A stretch of DNA of 64,000 nucleotides, taken from the NCBI RefSeq assembly GCF_000802245.2, contig NZ_CP021080.1, positions 6,386,001 through 6,450,000 on the forward strand, read 5' to 3'. This stretch comes from Streptomyces pluripotens (GTDB lineage Bacteria; Actinomycetota; Actinomycetes; Streptomycetales; Streptomycetaceae). This document shows positions 1 through 8,648 of the stretch, in pieces. The notes beneath the pieces were generated by a model, which saw only the letters and a list, made by a program, of their open reading frames with translations, searched no databases and was not told where the DNA came from. The translations under genes and the position numbers were made by a program. Within the stretch, counting starts at the first letter, position 1. Every line of letters begins with the position of its first letter.

Positions 1-478
1 GTGCGTCGGCGGCCTCGGCCACGATCCCGGGTACGTCGCCGACCTGCGCGACCTCATCGACCGGTACGGTCTCTCCGACCGCCTGCACCTGACCGGCCCG
101 CGTTCCGGAGCTGACCTCGACGCCGCCTACGCCGCCGCCGACCTGATGGTCCTCACCTCCTACGCCGAGACCTACGGCATGGCGGTCACCGAGGCCCTCG
201 CCCGCGGCATCCCGGTCCTCGCCACCGATGTCGGCGGCCTACCCGAGGCAGTCGGCCGGGCCCCCGACGGCGGAGTTCCGGGCATCCTCGTTCCGCCCGA
301 GGACCCCGCCGCACTCGCCGCCGAACTGCGCGGCTGGTTCGGCGAGCCCGACGTGCGCCGTCGGCTCAAGGCGGCCGCCCGTGGCCGTCGCGCGGCACTC
401 GACGGCTGGGCGGCCACCGCCCGCAGCCTGGCCGGAGTCCTGCAGCGGCTCCCCGAAGCACCGAGGAGAGCGGCATGA
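1..478 (+). CDS. glycosyltransferase family 4, C-terminal part (cut by left edge)
   Basis: This is the C-terminal Rossmann half of a retaining GT-B (GT4) glycosyltransferase; the N-terminal acceptor domain lies outside the window. The open frame runs from base 2 without a stop. Visible features are the RLHLTGPRSGADL stretch, then DLMVLTSYAETYGMAVTEAL, the E-x7-E type donor-sugar motif, and LATDVGGLPEAV after it. The stop overlaps the start of the next gene (ATGA), so it is translationally coupled to the methyltransferase. Context with a methyltransferase, a flippase-like protein, a creatininase and a GTP cyclohydrolase paralogue suggests it glycosylates a small specialised metabolite rather than a cell-wall polymer. 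The sugar and acceptor cannot be told from the sequence. Confidence 0.9.
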   Translation, partial: CVGGLGHDPGYVADLRDLIDRYGLSDRLHLTGPRSGADLDAAYAAADLMVLTSYAETYGMAVTEALARGIPVLATDVGGLPEAVGRAPDGGVPGILVPPEDPAALAAELRGWFGEPDVRRRLKAAARGRRAALDGWAATARSLAGVLQRLPEAPRRAA

Positions 479-1623
479 GGGGCGCACGAAGCGCGGCGAA
501 CGGTTCGGTCCCGGCCCAGCCGGAGCCGACAGGGCCCGGAAGGATCGGAGTGACGGATGGAGGGACCGGGCCCGTCCGGTGGGCCAGCCGCCCGGAAAAA
601 CCGGCCGGGACACCCGGCGCCACCGACGGAAGAGCCACCCCCGCCGCCGGAGCCGAACCCTCCGCATCTGCCGCCGGCACCACGTCCGCCGCCGAAAGCC
701 CTGGTGCCGTCACCGTCATCCCCGGTGCCGGCCCCGTCACCCGCCCGGGCGAGCGGGCCACCGTACGGCTGCGCGACGGCGGCCCGAAGGAGCCTCCGCG
801 GTACGCGCCCGAATGGCTTGAGCTGCGGGAGCGTGCCGACGCGGCCGCGCGGGCACAGGACCTGCTGGACCCGCTGCGGATCCGGTGGGCCGCCGGGCCG
901 CGCCGGGCGGGCGGACTGGTCGTGCACGACCTCGGTTGTGGCACTGGATCAATGGGCCGCTGGCTGGCGCCCCGCCTGGACGGTGCCCAGCACTGGGTCC
1001 TGCACGACCGCGACCCCTACCTGCTGCACTTCGCCGCCGTGGCCTGCCCACGCACGGCCGCCGACGGCAGCCCCGTCACGGTCGAGACGCGCCGCGGCGA
1101 CGTGGCCCGGCTCACCCCGGACGCGCTGTCCGGGGCCTCGTTGGTGACCGCGTCCGCACTGCTCGATGTCCTCACCCGTGAAGAGGTCGAAGCCCTCGCT
1201 GGCGCCTGCGCGGGCGCCGGTTGCCCGGCCCTGCTCACCCTCTCCGTCGCGGGCCGTGTCGAACTCACGCCGGCCGACCCGCTGGACGCCGCGATGACCG
1301 AGGCGTTCAACGCACATCAGCGTCGCTCGGGACTTCTGGGGCCGGACGCGGTCACCGTGACGTGCGAGGCCTTCGCCCAGCGCGGCGCGACGGTACGGGT
1401 ACAGCCCAGCCTGTGGCGGCTCGGCCCCGAGGAGCCGGAGCTCACCGAGCAGTGGCTGCGCGGCTGGGTGGGCGCGGCCACCGAACAGCGTCCGGAACTA
1501 CGCGAACACGCCGAACGCTACCTGCATGAACGGTTGGCTGCCTGCGCGGCCGGTGAGCTGCGGGCCGTGGTTCACCACAGCGACCTGCTGGCCCTGCCCC
1601 AGCCGATGGACGGCGCGTCATGA
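475..1623 (+). CDS. class I SAM-dependent methyltransferase
   Basis: This is a 382-residue protein with a Rossmann SAM-binding core. Motif I reads VVHDLGCGTGSMGRW (about residues 145-160), followed by an acidic strand end (LHDRDPYLLHFA) and a later DALSGASLVTASALLDVL segment. The first ~100 residues are rich in Ala, Pro and Gly and carry no domain. The ATG at 475 overlaps the preceding stop, but an in-frame GTG at 550 behind AGGATCGGA could be the real start. The protein probably methylates the product of the neighbouring glycosyltransferase pathway; the substrate is unknown. The 3' end overlaps the next gene by ATGA, so three genes form one coupled operon. Confidence 0.85.
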   Translation: MRGARSAANGSVPAQPEPTGPGRIGVTDGGTGPVRWASRPEKPAGTPGATDGRATPAAGAEPSASAAGTTSAAESPGAVTVIPGAGPVTRPGERATVRLRDGGPKEPPRYAPEWLELRERADAAARAQDLLDPLRIRWAAGPRRAGGLVVHDLGCGTGSMGRWLAPRLDGAQHWVLHDRDPYLLHFAAVACPRTAADGSPVTVETRRGDVARLTPDALSGASLVTASALLDVLTREEVEALAGACAGAGCPALLTLSVAGRVELTPADPLDAAMTEAFNAHQRRSGLLGPDAVTVTCEAFAQRGATVRVQPSLWRLGPEEPELTEQWLRGWVGAATEQRPELREHAERYLHERLAACAAGELRAVVHHSDLLALPQPMDGAS

Positions 1624-3032
1624 GCGCGGGTGCGGCGGCCGGGCCGGGAGCCTGCGCGTACCCGCGTGCGACGCCACCGGACGTGACACCCGCCCGCCTG
1701 CAGTCCGCTGACACCGCACGTGCGCGCGGGCAGTCCGCGCACACGGCATGTGCGCGCGGACAGTTCCCCAGGGCGATACACGCACCAGTCCAGGTCGCCG
1801 ACATGGCCCACGTACGTGCGCGGCACGCCGGCGGCGGGCGCGTCCCTGACGCCACGACGGCGCTCGCAGAACCTGATTCGCCCGAGGGCACGCCAGCGTC
1901 CGCACCCGGGCCGAACCGCCCGGTTCCATGCCGCCGCTTCGGAGCCCGGGCCCTGCGCACCCACCTCGGCACCCTCGCCGGTGCGGTCATTCTCGTGGCC
2001 CTCCTGTGGCGGCTCGGCACCGGAGTCCTGCTCGACGGGCTCCAGCGGATCGACACTCCGACCGTGTTGGCTGCGCTGGGCATCGGCGGGGTCACCACCG
2101 TGTTGAGTGCATGGCGCTGGCAGTTGGTGGCCCGGGGGCTGCACATCCGACTGCCCCTGGGGACGGCCATCGCCGACTATTACCGTGCGCTGTTCCTGAA
2201 CGCAGCCCTGCCCGGCGGAGTCCTGGGCGACGTGCACCGGGCGGTACGGCACGGACAAGGCGCCGGTGACATCAAACGCGGGGTCAAGACGGTCGTGCTG
2301 GAGCGGGCCGCCGGACAGATCGCGCTGGCCGTGGCCGGCGCGACGGTGCTGCTCACCTTGCCGTCCCCGGTCCGCGCGGACGTCCGCAGCTTCGCCGCAC
2401 CAGCGGCCTACGCCACCGCCGGTGTGCTCGCCGTCGTTCTCGCCGTCCGGATGAACCGGGCACCCGCACGCCGCGGCGGCCGTCTGCGCGCGGTCGTCGG
2501 TGAGGTCCGGCACGGGCTGTTGTCCCGGCAGAACGGGCCGGGCATCGCGTTCTCCTCCGCCGTCATCCTCGCCGGCCACCTGGCGATGTTCGCCGTGGCC
2601 GCCCGGGTCGCCGGCTCCGCCGTGTCGGTCGTGGCGCTGACTCCGCTCGCCGTCCTCGCCCTGGCCGCCATGGGCCTGCCGCTGAACGTAGGCGGTTTCG
2701 GCCCCCGCGAGGGCGTCACCGCCTGGGCGTTCGCCGCCGCGGGCCTGGGCGCGGACACCGGGGTCGCTGTCGCCGTCGTCTACGGGGTGCTCAGCTTCGT
2801 GGCGAGCCTGCCCGGTGCCGCCGTCCTCGCTGCGCGCTGGTACACGGGCGCGCGGGCCGGGGCCACCGCGGCGGCTCCCGGGCCCACCGGGGGAACGGAC
2901 TACCCGCGTCCCTCGGTGGCGGTGAGCAACGCGGCATACGGTCCGAAGGAATCGGCGAGGCTCGCCAGGAGCGCCTTCCCCTTTTCCGCCGACCCCAGGG
3001 AAGGACAGCCTATGACACCCGATTCGGTATAG
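1620..3032 (+). CDS. flippase-like integral membrane protein (LPG synthase TM / UPF0104 family)
   Basis: From about residue 110 the protein has 7-8 hydrophobic helices with the family features ALPGGVLGDVHRAVRH and LNVGGFGPREGVTAWAF, as in lysylphosphatidylglycerol synthase membrane domains and dTDP-sugar/glycolipid flippases. It lacks the C-terminal aminoacyl-transfer domain of MprF, so a transport role is more likely than lipid aminoacylation. The start at 1620 overlaps the methyltransferase stop. The first ~110 residues are low complexity and contain two imperfect 23-bp direct repeats (near 1714 and 1746), so a later ATG at 1803 is an alternative. The last 133 bp lie antisense to the 3' end of the creatininase gene, so the C-terminal tail is probably a read-through extension. 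Confidence 0.8.
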   Translation: MSAGAAAGPGACAYPRATPPDVTPARLQSADTARARGQSAHTACARGQFPRAIHAPVQVADMAHVRARHAGGGRVPDATTALAEPDSPEGTPASAPGPNRPVPCRRFGARALRTHLGTLAGAVILVALLWRLGTGVLLDGLQRIDTPTVLAALGIGGVTTVLSAWRWQLVARGLHIRLPLGTAIADYYRALFLNAALPGGVLGDVHRAVRHGQGAGDIKRGVKTVVLERAAGQIALAVAGATVLLTLPSPVRADVRSFAAPAAYATAGVLAVVLAVRMNRAPARRGGRLRAVVGEVRHGLLSRQNGPGIAFSSAVILAGHLAMFAVAARVAGSAVSVVALTPLAVLALAAMGLPLNVGGFGPREGVTAWAFAAAGLGADTGVAVAVVYGVLSFVASLPGAAVLAARWYTGARAGATAAAPGPTGGTDYPRPSVAVSNAAYGPKESARLARSAFPFSADPREGQPMTPDSV

Positions 3033-3664
3033 GCGGACATTCCCGTGGTGAGCAGATGACGGCGATCATCGGCCGTGAAATCGGCGGACTCGTAACCAGG
3101 GCGGACACATTCGGGATGAGCGTGCAGCAGAATGGAGGTCTCGATTTCCCCCGCGTGCATGTCGGTCAGCAGCGAGGTGTGCACCCCCGCCCGCTCGCGT
3201 GCCGCCTCCCAGTCCTCGGCGGCCGGGAACAGCGCCACCTTCTCGCCGCGCGCGGAGGCTTCCTGTACGACGTTGCCCAGCACGTAGTTGCCGCCGTGGC
3301 CGTTGACCACGACGAGCGCGCCGATGCCGGAGCGGCGCAGCGACGCCGCGATGTCTTTGACCACCGCATGCAGAGTCGTGGCCGAGATGCTGACCGTCCC
3401 CGGCCAGGCCGCGTGCTCATGGGAGCAGGAAACCGTCACCGGAGGAAGGAGGTGTACCGGGTACGCTGCGGCGATCTCCCGCGCCAGGGCGCAGGCGACC
3501 AGTGTGTCGGTCGCCAGCGGAAGGAACGGGCCGTGCTGTTCGAAACTCCCGACGGGCAGGACGGCGACCTGTACTGAAACGTCCGCCCCCCGCATCCGTA
3601 CGTCTTCCGTAGTGTCCGTCGGCACCACCCCGAATGCCGCCGTACGCGCGTCCGAACCACTCAT
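2900..3664 (-). CDS. creatininase-family amidohydrolase
   Basis: This 254-residue protein has the family metal site: Glu42 and His44 in GSFEQHG, Asp53 in LATDTL, His123 in NGHGGN, and Glu173 in DMHAGEIET. The family includes creatininase, the mycofactocin peptidase MftE and archaeal FAPy deformylase (ArfB). It starts 38 bp from the divergent GTP cyclohydrolase II paralogue, whose active site predicts a FAPy product. A plausible role is therefore hydrolysis of the formamide or another amide of a FAPy-derived intermediate; this is inference from family and position. An internal ATG at 3595 is an alternative start. The 3' end overlaps the converging membrane-protein gene by 133 bp. Confidence 0.85.
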   Translation of the reverse strand: MSGSDARTAAFGVVPTDTTEDVRMRGADVSVQVAVLPVGSFEQHGPFLPLATDTLVACALAREIAAAYPVHLLPPVTVSCSHEHAAWPGTVSISATTLHAVVKDIAASLRRSGIGALVVVNGHGGNYVLGNVVQEASARGEKVALFPAAEDWEAARERAGVHTSLLTDMHAGEIETSILLHAHPECVRPGYESADFTADDRRHLLTTGMSAYTESGVIGCPSLGSAEKGKALLASLADSFGPYAALLTATEGRG

Positions 3665-3702
3665 CTCTTCACGGCCTTTCGTCTCTGCTTAGGAATCAGA
3701 TC
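3665..3702. promoter_or_regulatory. 38-bp divergent intergenic region
   Basis: Only 38 bp separate the creatininase start from the GTP cyclohydrolase start. An AGGA at 3691-3694 serves the rightward gene. There is little room for two complete promoters, so at least one must overlap coding sequence. Confidence 0.5.
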
Positions 3703-4362
3703 ATGACAGAAAACATCGGTGTCCTCGGCAAGAAGTCCCCGCGGCGTTCGGGTGCGGAGCGCGTCGTGAATGCCCCGCTGCCCACCGTGTACGGAAAATT
3801 CCAGGCGATCGGCTACCTGGACCACGACCGCGGTGATGAACAAGTCGCCCTGGTATACGGTGACATCGGTGCCGAGAACGTGCTGACGAGGCTGCACTCC
3901 GAGTGCCTGACCGGAGACGCCTTCGGCTCCCGCCACTGCGAGTGCGGTGACCAACTGGCGGCCGCACTGCGCGCGGTGGCCACCGAGGGCAGCGGAATCG
4001 TCGTCTACCTGAGGGGCCACGAGGGTCGCGGCATCGGGCTCCTCGCCAAACTGCGCGCGATGGCCCTGCAGGCGGAGGGGTTGGACACCGTGGAAGCGAA
4101 CCTCGCGCTCGGGCTGCCGGTCGACGCCCGCGACTACCGCGTGGCGGCCGACATCCTGCACGACCTCAACGTCCGTTCAGTGCGGCTGATGTCCAACAAC
4201 CCGCGCAAGCGAGAGGCCCTGGTCCGACACGGCATCCAGGTCGCCGAGCAGGTGCCGCTGTTGATCGAGCCCTGCGAGAGCAACATCACCTACCTGCGGA
4301 CCAAGCGGGAGCGGATGGACCACCACCTGCCCCATCTGGACGCCGTGGCCCAGGGCTCCTGA
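3703..4362 (+). CDS. GTP cyclohydrolase II paralogue, Met120 (FAPy-forming) type
   Basis: This 219-residue protein starts at ATG 3703 behind AGGA. The zinc ligands are Cys68, Cys79 and Cys81 (HSECLTGD, HCECGDQ). The GTP-binding segments LRGHEGRGIGL and DTVEANLALGL are intact, and the NNPRK loop is present. The key difference is Met120 in KLRAMALQ; E. coli RibA has Tyr105 (KIRAYALQ) at this place. In the S. coelicolor paralogue SCO6655 the same Met120 was reported to give a product that keeps the formyl group (FAPy) instead of the fully processed riboflavin precursor. I therefore call it a specialised paralogue, not housekeeping ribA. The divergent creatininase-family gene may process the product. 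Confidence 0.93.
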   Translation: MTENIGVLGKKSPRRSGAERVVNAPLPTVYGKFQAIGYLDHDRGDEQVALVYGDIGAENVLTRLHSECLTGDAFGSRHCECGDQLAAALRAVATEGSGIVVYLRGHEGRGIGLLAKLRAMALQAEGLDTVEANLALGLPVDARDYRVAADILHDLNVRSVRLMSNNPRKREALVRHGIQVAEQVPLLIEPCESNITYLRTKRERMDHHLPHLDAVAQGS

Positions 4363-4494
4363 CACCGCCCGGCACCCCCTGTCGGGCCGTCCTCCGGCAC
4401 ACACGGCGCACACCGGGGAAACTGTCGCGGCTGTGCCACGTCCCCCGCGCGTACGCTGCCCAGCGCTCCGCTGCCCGCCGGAGGTGCTCGTTCC

Positions 4495-5821
4495 TCATCG
4501 TCGCGCGGTGACCCCGCCGGTGCCCCGTGCACCGGCGACGTACGTGCCCGGCACGACAGAATCGGACCCAGGTAGAGCGCAGGCCAGGGGTATACCGAGC
4601 GTGGCCACGGCCGCCAGCACGAGCAGCGCCGGCCCGGTGCCCGCGTCCAGCAACGTGGTCGCCGCCGCTACCCCCACGGCCGGGCCCACGTTGAGCGCGG
4701 TCTGCTGCAGCCCACCGGCAACCCCGGCCACACCTGGGTCCGCCCGTCGTACGATCACATGGGTGGCGGCCATCATCACCGTGCCGAACCCAGCCCCCAG
4801 CAGCGCGAAGGCGCACGCAAGGGCCGGAACAGCGGTGGCCCGGGACAGCGGTGGCCCGGGACAGCACGGCACCACCTAGCGCCACAACCGCCGCCGCAGC
4901 TCTCGTAGCGGCCCGCACTCCGAACCGGCGCAGCACCACGGGGCACAGGGCCGCGGACAACACCATCAGCACCGCCAGCGGCAGGCTGCGCAGCGCACTG
5001 CGGAACGGGTCCAGGCCGAGGCGGCGCTGCAGCAGATACGTGGCGACGAACAGGGTGCCGAACAGGGACGCGGACACGGCGACCAGGATGCCGAAGGCCG
5101 CCCCGGCCGCTCGCGAGCCAATCACTTCCGGCGGCGGTAGCGGGCTCGCCGCCCGTCGCTCGCGCCGCACGAGAGCGGCAGCCGCGAGTAGCGCCAGGAC
5201 ACCGCTCACCGGCACGGCGGGCCGGGTGGCCAGCGTGTGCACCAGGCAACCCAGTGACACGGCGAGCAGCACGGCACCCGGCAGGTCCAGGGGCGTCCGC
5301 CGGCCCGCCGGGCGCGGGTCCGCCGGGCGCGGGTCCGGCCGGAACAGGGCCGGCAGCCCGAACGCGAGCGCCGGCAGCACGTTGACGAAGAACACTGCCC
5401 GCCAGCCCAGGTCCGTCACCAGTGCCCCGCCCACCAGCGGTCCCGCAGCCGTGGCCAACCCGATCGCGCCGGTTCGCACTGCGAGGGGCCGCGCGAGCCG
5501 GTCCGCCGGGTACGCGGCCCGCAGCATCCCGAGCGTGGCAGGTTGCAGCAACGCCCCGAACACGCCTTGCAGCGCCCGCAACCCAGTCACCCAGCCCACT
5601 TCGGGCGCGAAGCCGATGCCTGCCGAGGCTGCACCGAACCCCAGCATGCCGAGCGCGAACGTTCGCTGCTGTCCGTACCGGTCGCTGAGTCTCCCCCCGA
5701 ACACCAGCAGGCCCGCCACCACGACCAGATACGCCGTACTGGTCCACTGCACCTGGCCGAACGTAGTGTGTCCGCGAGGTGCGGTATGCGGATAGTGGAT
5801 ACGGCATACGAGCGACTGCAT
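4495..5821 (-). pseudogene. MFS drug/metabolite exporter, frameshifted and 5'-truncated
   Basis: Most of a DHA2-like MFS exporter can be read: QWTSTAYLVVVAGLLVFGGR, SDRYGQQRTFALG, then LQPATLGMLRAAYPADRL. The frame breaks near 4850. The C-terminal part (LLGAGFGTVMMAATHVIVRR, ending at 4495) is in another frame. A 16-bp tandem duplication at the break accounts for it: removing one copy brings the two frames together at LSRATAVP. The first membrane helix is also absent, because homology begins abruptly near 5770 next to a heptamer repeat. It may once have exported the product of the adjacent cluster. About 130 bp without a gene separate its end from the converging cyclohydrolase gene. Confidence 0.85.
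4829..4865. repeat. 16-bp tandem duplication that breaks the MFS gene
   Basis: AGCGGTGGCCCGGGAC occurs at 4831-4846 and again at 4847-4862, with period-16 identity over 4829-4865. Sixteen is not a multiple of three, so the duplication shifts the frame, and removing one copy restores it. Confidence 0.95.
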
Positions 5822-5855
5822 ACCGGCTACCGGCTACCGGCTACCGGCTACCGGC
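5821..5855. repeat. heptanucleotide tandem repeat (TACCGGC x5)
   Basis: Five exact copies of TACCGGC lie at the truncated 5' end of the MFS remnant, followed by decayed copies up to about 5870. I see no gene from 5822 to 6032. The segment separates the MFS remnant from the downstream end of the glycan cluster. Confidence 0.9.
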
Positions 5856-6032
5856 AATCGGCTGCCGGATGCGGGCCCTCCTGTTCGCGGTCCCGGCGGC
5901 GCCAGCCCCTGTGCAGTGTCAGGCCTTGAGACCATCTGCCCCCGGGTCCGGCCTGGGAACATCCGGTCTTGGGAACGTCCGGTCTGGGAAGCGACCTCTG
6001 AGGGTGCCAAGATTCCGGGGCTATGGACGGGG

Positions 6033-7196
6033 TCAGCCGGGACGGGCCGGTTGGTCCACCCGGGGGTCCGGCGAAGCTGCAGTCGCGGTCGCTCCGTCCT
6101 CGACCCATGTCTGCAGCAGGTCCACGAACTCGGTTGCTTGGGTCTGCCAGTTGAGCTCCGACAGGGCGGCTGCACGGCCCTGTCGGGCGGTGCTCAGACG
6201 CAGCGCGGCGTCACCGGCGAGGCGACGGACCGCATCCGCCGCCGCCCGTGGATCCTCATAGGGGACCACGAGACCACATCGGTGCTGTTCGACCAGCTGT
6301 GCGGCCAGCGGGGTCGGGGTGGTGACGACGGGAACGCCGTGGGCCATGTACTCGACGACCTTCGTGGGTCTGGAATGGCGGTAGTTGGGCTGGTCATGGA
6401 GGAGGGACAGACCTGCCAGCGCACCAGGGAGCAGGGCGAGCGCCCGGTCGTTGGGCAGGAAACCGTGCCAGTGCAGCACTCCGTCCCGGCCTGCTGCCGC
6501 GAGTGCGTCCCGGATATCGGGGTCCGCCGCGCCGATCGCCTCGACCCGGACCTCCGGGGCCAGCAGCCGTGCCGTGGCGATGAGGTCCAGGGCGCCGCGT
6601 GCGCGAGACAGGTGGCCGAGGTAGACGATCCGTCCGGTGCCGGGTGGCGGGGGCGGGCCGACCGGCGGGGTGGCGAGGTTGGGGATGACGGGGTGGGGCC
6701 GGCGGAATCGGGTCTGGTAGGCGTCCTCGGCGAGGAGCAGTCGCAGGTGGCGTTCGGCCAGTCGTTCCAACGCCCGCACTGCGGCCCGTAGTAGTGGGCG
6801 CAGTGCACCGGGCACCCAGTTCTTCATGGCCAGTGCTGCCGCCGTGTCCTCGTGGACGTCCCACACGGTGACGGGGGCTGGACCGGACCGCCGCCAGCGG
6901 CGCAGTGTGCCGCGCAGGGCCAGCAGTAGCTCGGGATCGTGCAGCAGCACCACGTCGGCCGCCGGTCCGCGTTGGGCCAGCAGGTTCCGGGCCGCACGCA
7001 GTGCGGTACGGCGGTCCCGGCCGGCCGCGCGGGGCAGGTCGACTCCCTCGACGTAGGGCCGTGGAGTCGTCTCGAGGGCGGCGAACGGAGCTGCGTACAC
7101 CACGTGGTGGCCACGCTCGCGCAGAGCGGCTATCTCCCGGTGCAGTATGCGTGCGTCCTCGGGGTGGTGGACGACGGTGACGACCAGTATCCGCAT
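6033..7196 (-). CDS. glycosyltransferase family 4
   Basis: This 387-residue GT-B enzyme is complete. The N-terminal domain starts MRILVVTVVHHPEDARI with a WDVHED segment. The C-terminal nucleotide-sugar domain has GRIVYLGHLSRARGALDL, a WHGFLPNDRAL stretch, and the donor-site motif RPTKVVEYMAHGVPVVTT. It is the last gene of the left-going arm of the glycan cluster, 66 bp after the dehydrogenase. It probably adds one sugar to a lipid-linked or polymeric acceptor on the cytoplasmic side; donor and acceptor are unknown. Confidence 0.9.
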   Translation of the reverse strand: MRILVVTVVHHPEDARILHREIAALRERGHHVVYAAPFAALETTPRPYVEGVDLPRAAGRDRRTALRAARNLLAQRGPAADVVLLHDPELLLALRGTLRRWRRSGPAPVTVWDVHEDTAAALAMKNWVPGALRPLLRAAVRALERLAERHLRLLLAEDAYQTRFRRPHPVIPNLATPPVGPPPPPGTGRIVYLGHLSRARGALDLIATARLLAPEVRVEAIGAADPDIRDALAAAGRDGVLHWHGFLPNDRALALLPGALAGLSLLHDQPNYRHSRPTKVVEYMAHGVPVVTTPTPLAAQLVEQHRCGLVVPYEDPRAAADAVRRLAGDAALRLSTARQGRAAALSELNWQTQATEFVDLLQTWVEDGATATAASPDPRVDQPARPG

Positions 7197-7262
7197 GGAA
7201 GTGCCTTTCGGGTCGGCTCGATTCCGCGGGCGGGCCAGGCGATCGGCATCGGGGCCGGAGGT

Positions 7263-8597
7263 CTAGAGAACCTCAACGCCGGGTTGGAAGATCCGGCCGC
7301 GGGTGTCGAACAGCAGCCGCGCGGTATCGGCGATGGCCCGCAAGTCGTAGGCGGAGTGGTCCTGGAGCAGGATCGTCAGGTCCTGTTCGCGCAGTGCGGC
7401 CGTCAGATCGCCGGCGCGGGGGACGGCGACCCCGTCGACGGACCACAGCGGGACGTGCGGATCGTGGAAGGCGACCTCGGCTTTCCGTTCCTTCAGCAGC
7501 CGTGCCACGGGCACTGCCGGGGTCTCCCGCCGGTCGGCGACGTCCGGCTTGTAGGTGATGCCGAGCAGCAAGACCCGTGAACCGTGCAGCGGGCGTCCCG
7601 CGGAATTGAGCAGGTCCTGGGCCCGACGGACCACGTACTCCGGCATGCGTCGGTTGATCTCCTGGGCCAGCTCAATGAACCGGAACTCGTGCCCCAGGGA
7701 CGAACGTACCTTGTAGGAGAGGTAGTTGGGGTCAATGGGTATGCAGTGGCCGCCCACTCCGGGGCTGGGGCGGAAGGCCTGGAAGCCGAAGGGCTTGGTT
7801 CCCGCGCAGCGGATCGCGTCCCACACGTCGACGTGCAGTTCGCGGCTGATGATGGCCAGTTCGTTGACCAGGGCGATGTTGACGTGCCGGTAGGTGTTCT
7901 CCAGGAGTTTGGCCATCTCGGCCTCGCGGGTGCCCCTGGCCTGTACGACCGTGTCCACGATCTTGCCGTAGAAGGCCACCGCACGCACCGCGCAGGACGG
8001 GGTGCATCCGCCGACCACCTTCGGCGTCTCACGCAGCCCGTGCTGGGTGTTGCCGGGGTCGATCCGCTCGGGAGAGAAGGCGAGCGCGAAGTCCTCGCCG
8101 GCGCGCAGCCCGGTCTCCTCCAATAGGGGGCGTACGACCTCCTCGGTGGTGCCCGGATAGGTCGTCGACTCCAGCACTACCAACTGGCCGCGCTGCAGGT
8201 GGCCGGCCACCGCGCGGGCAGCCGAGACGACCGCGCCCAGGTCCGGTCCCCCGTCCTCACCGAGCGGTGTCGGCACACAGATCACCACGGTCTGAGCCCG
8301 GGCCAGACAGGCACCATCGGTGGAAGCGGTGAAACCGGCGTCCCGCATCCTGCGCACGTCGCGGTCGGACACGTCATCGATGTGCGAACGGCCGGAGTTC
8401 AGCCGTGTGACGACCCGTGGGTCGCGATCCAGGCCCACGACACGCAGGCCCACCGAGGCCGCCTCCCGGGCCAGGGGCAGTCCGACGTAACCGAGTCCGA
8501 TCACTGCGAGCTCGACGGCGTCGGGCCGTCCTTCCTGCCGCTCGTCCCCGAGCGGTTCACTGCTGTCCCCGAGGTGTTGGTTCCGTTCGACCTGCAT
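7263..8597 (-). CDS. UDP-N-acetylhexosamine 6-dehydrogenase (WecC/WbpA type)
   Basis: This 444-residue nucleotide-sugar dehydrogenase oxidises C6 of a UDP-HexNAc in two NAD+-dependent steps. The NAD site is AVIGLGYVGLPLARE (about residues 31-45). The central part has ESTTYPGTTEEVV and FSPERIDPGNT. The catalytic cysteine sits in GVGGHCIPIDPNYL, and the C-terminal domain has LLGITYKPDVADRRETP. Together with the epimerase at 10335 it could turn UDP-ManNAc into UDP-ManNAcA; UDP-GlcNAc as substrate cannot be excluded. It lies between two glycosyltransferases of the same strand. Confidence 0.92.
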   Translation of the reverse strand: MQVERNQHLGDSSEPLGDERQEGRPDAVELAVIGLGYVGLPLAREAASVGLRVVGLDRDPRVVTRLNSGRSHIDDVSDRDVRRMRDAGFTASTDGACLARAQTVVICVPTPLGEDGGPDLGAVVSAARAVAGHLQRGQLVVLESTTYPGTTEEVVRPLLEETGLRAGEDFALAFSPERIDPGNTQHGLRETPKVVGGCTPSCAVRAVAFYGKIVDTVVQARGTREAEMAKLLENTYRHVNIALVNELAIISRELHVDVWDAIRCAGTKPFGFQAFRPSPGVGGHCIPIDPNYLSYKVRSSLGHEFRFIELAQEINRRMPEYVVRRAQDLLNSAGRPLHGSRVLLLGITYKPDVADRRETPAVPVARLLKERKAEVAFHDPHVPLWSVDGVAVPRAGDLTAALREQDLTILLQDHSAYDLRAIADTARLLFDTRGRIFQPGVEVL

Positions 8598-8648
8598 AAG
8601 GAATCACCCGGCCTTCACGGCTGGACTGGTGGTGGAGGGTGCAGGACT

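Noticed and set aside
3703..4362. Calling this gene housekeeping ribA
   Set aside because: Met120 replaces the Tyr required for complete processing, and no other riboflavin gene is adjacent.
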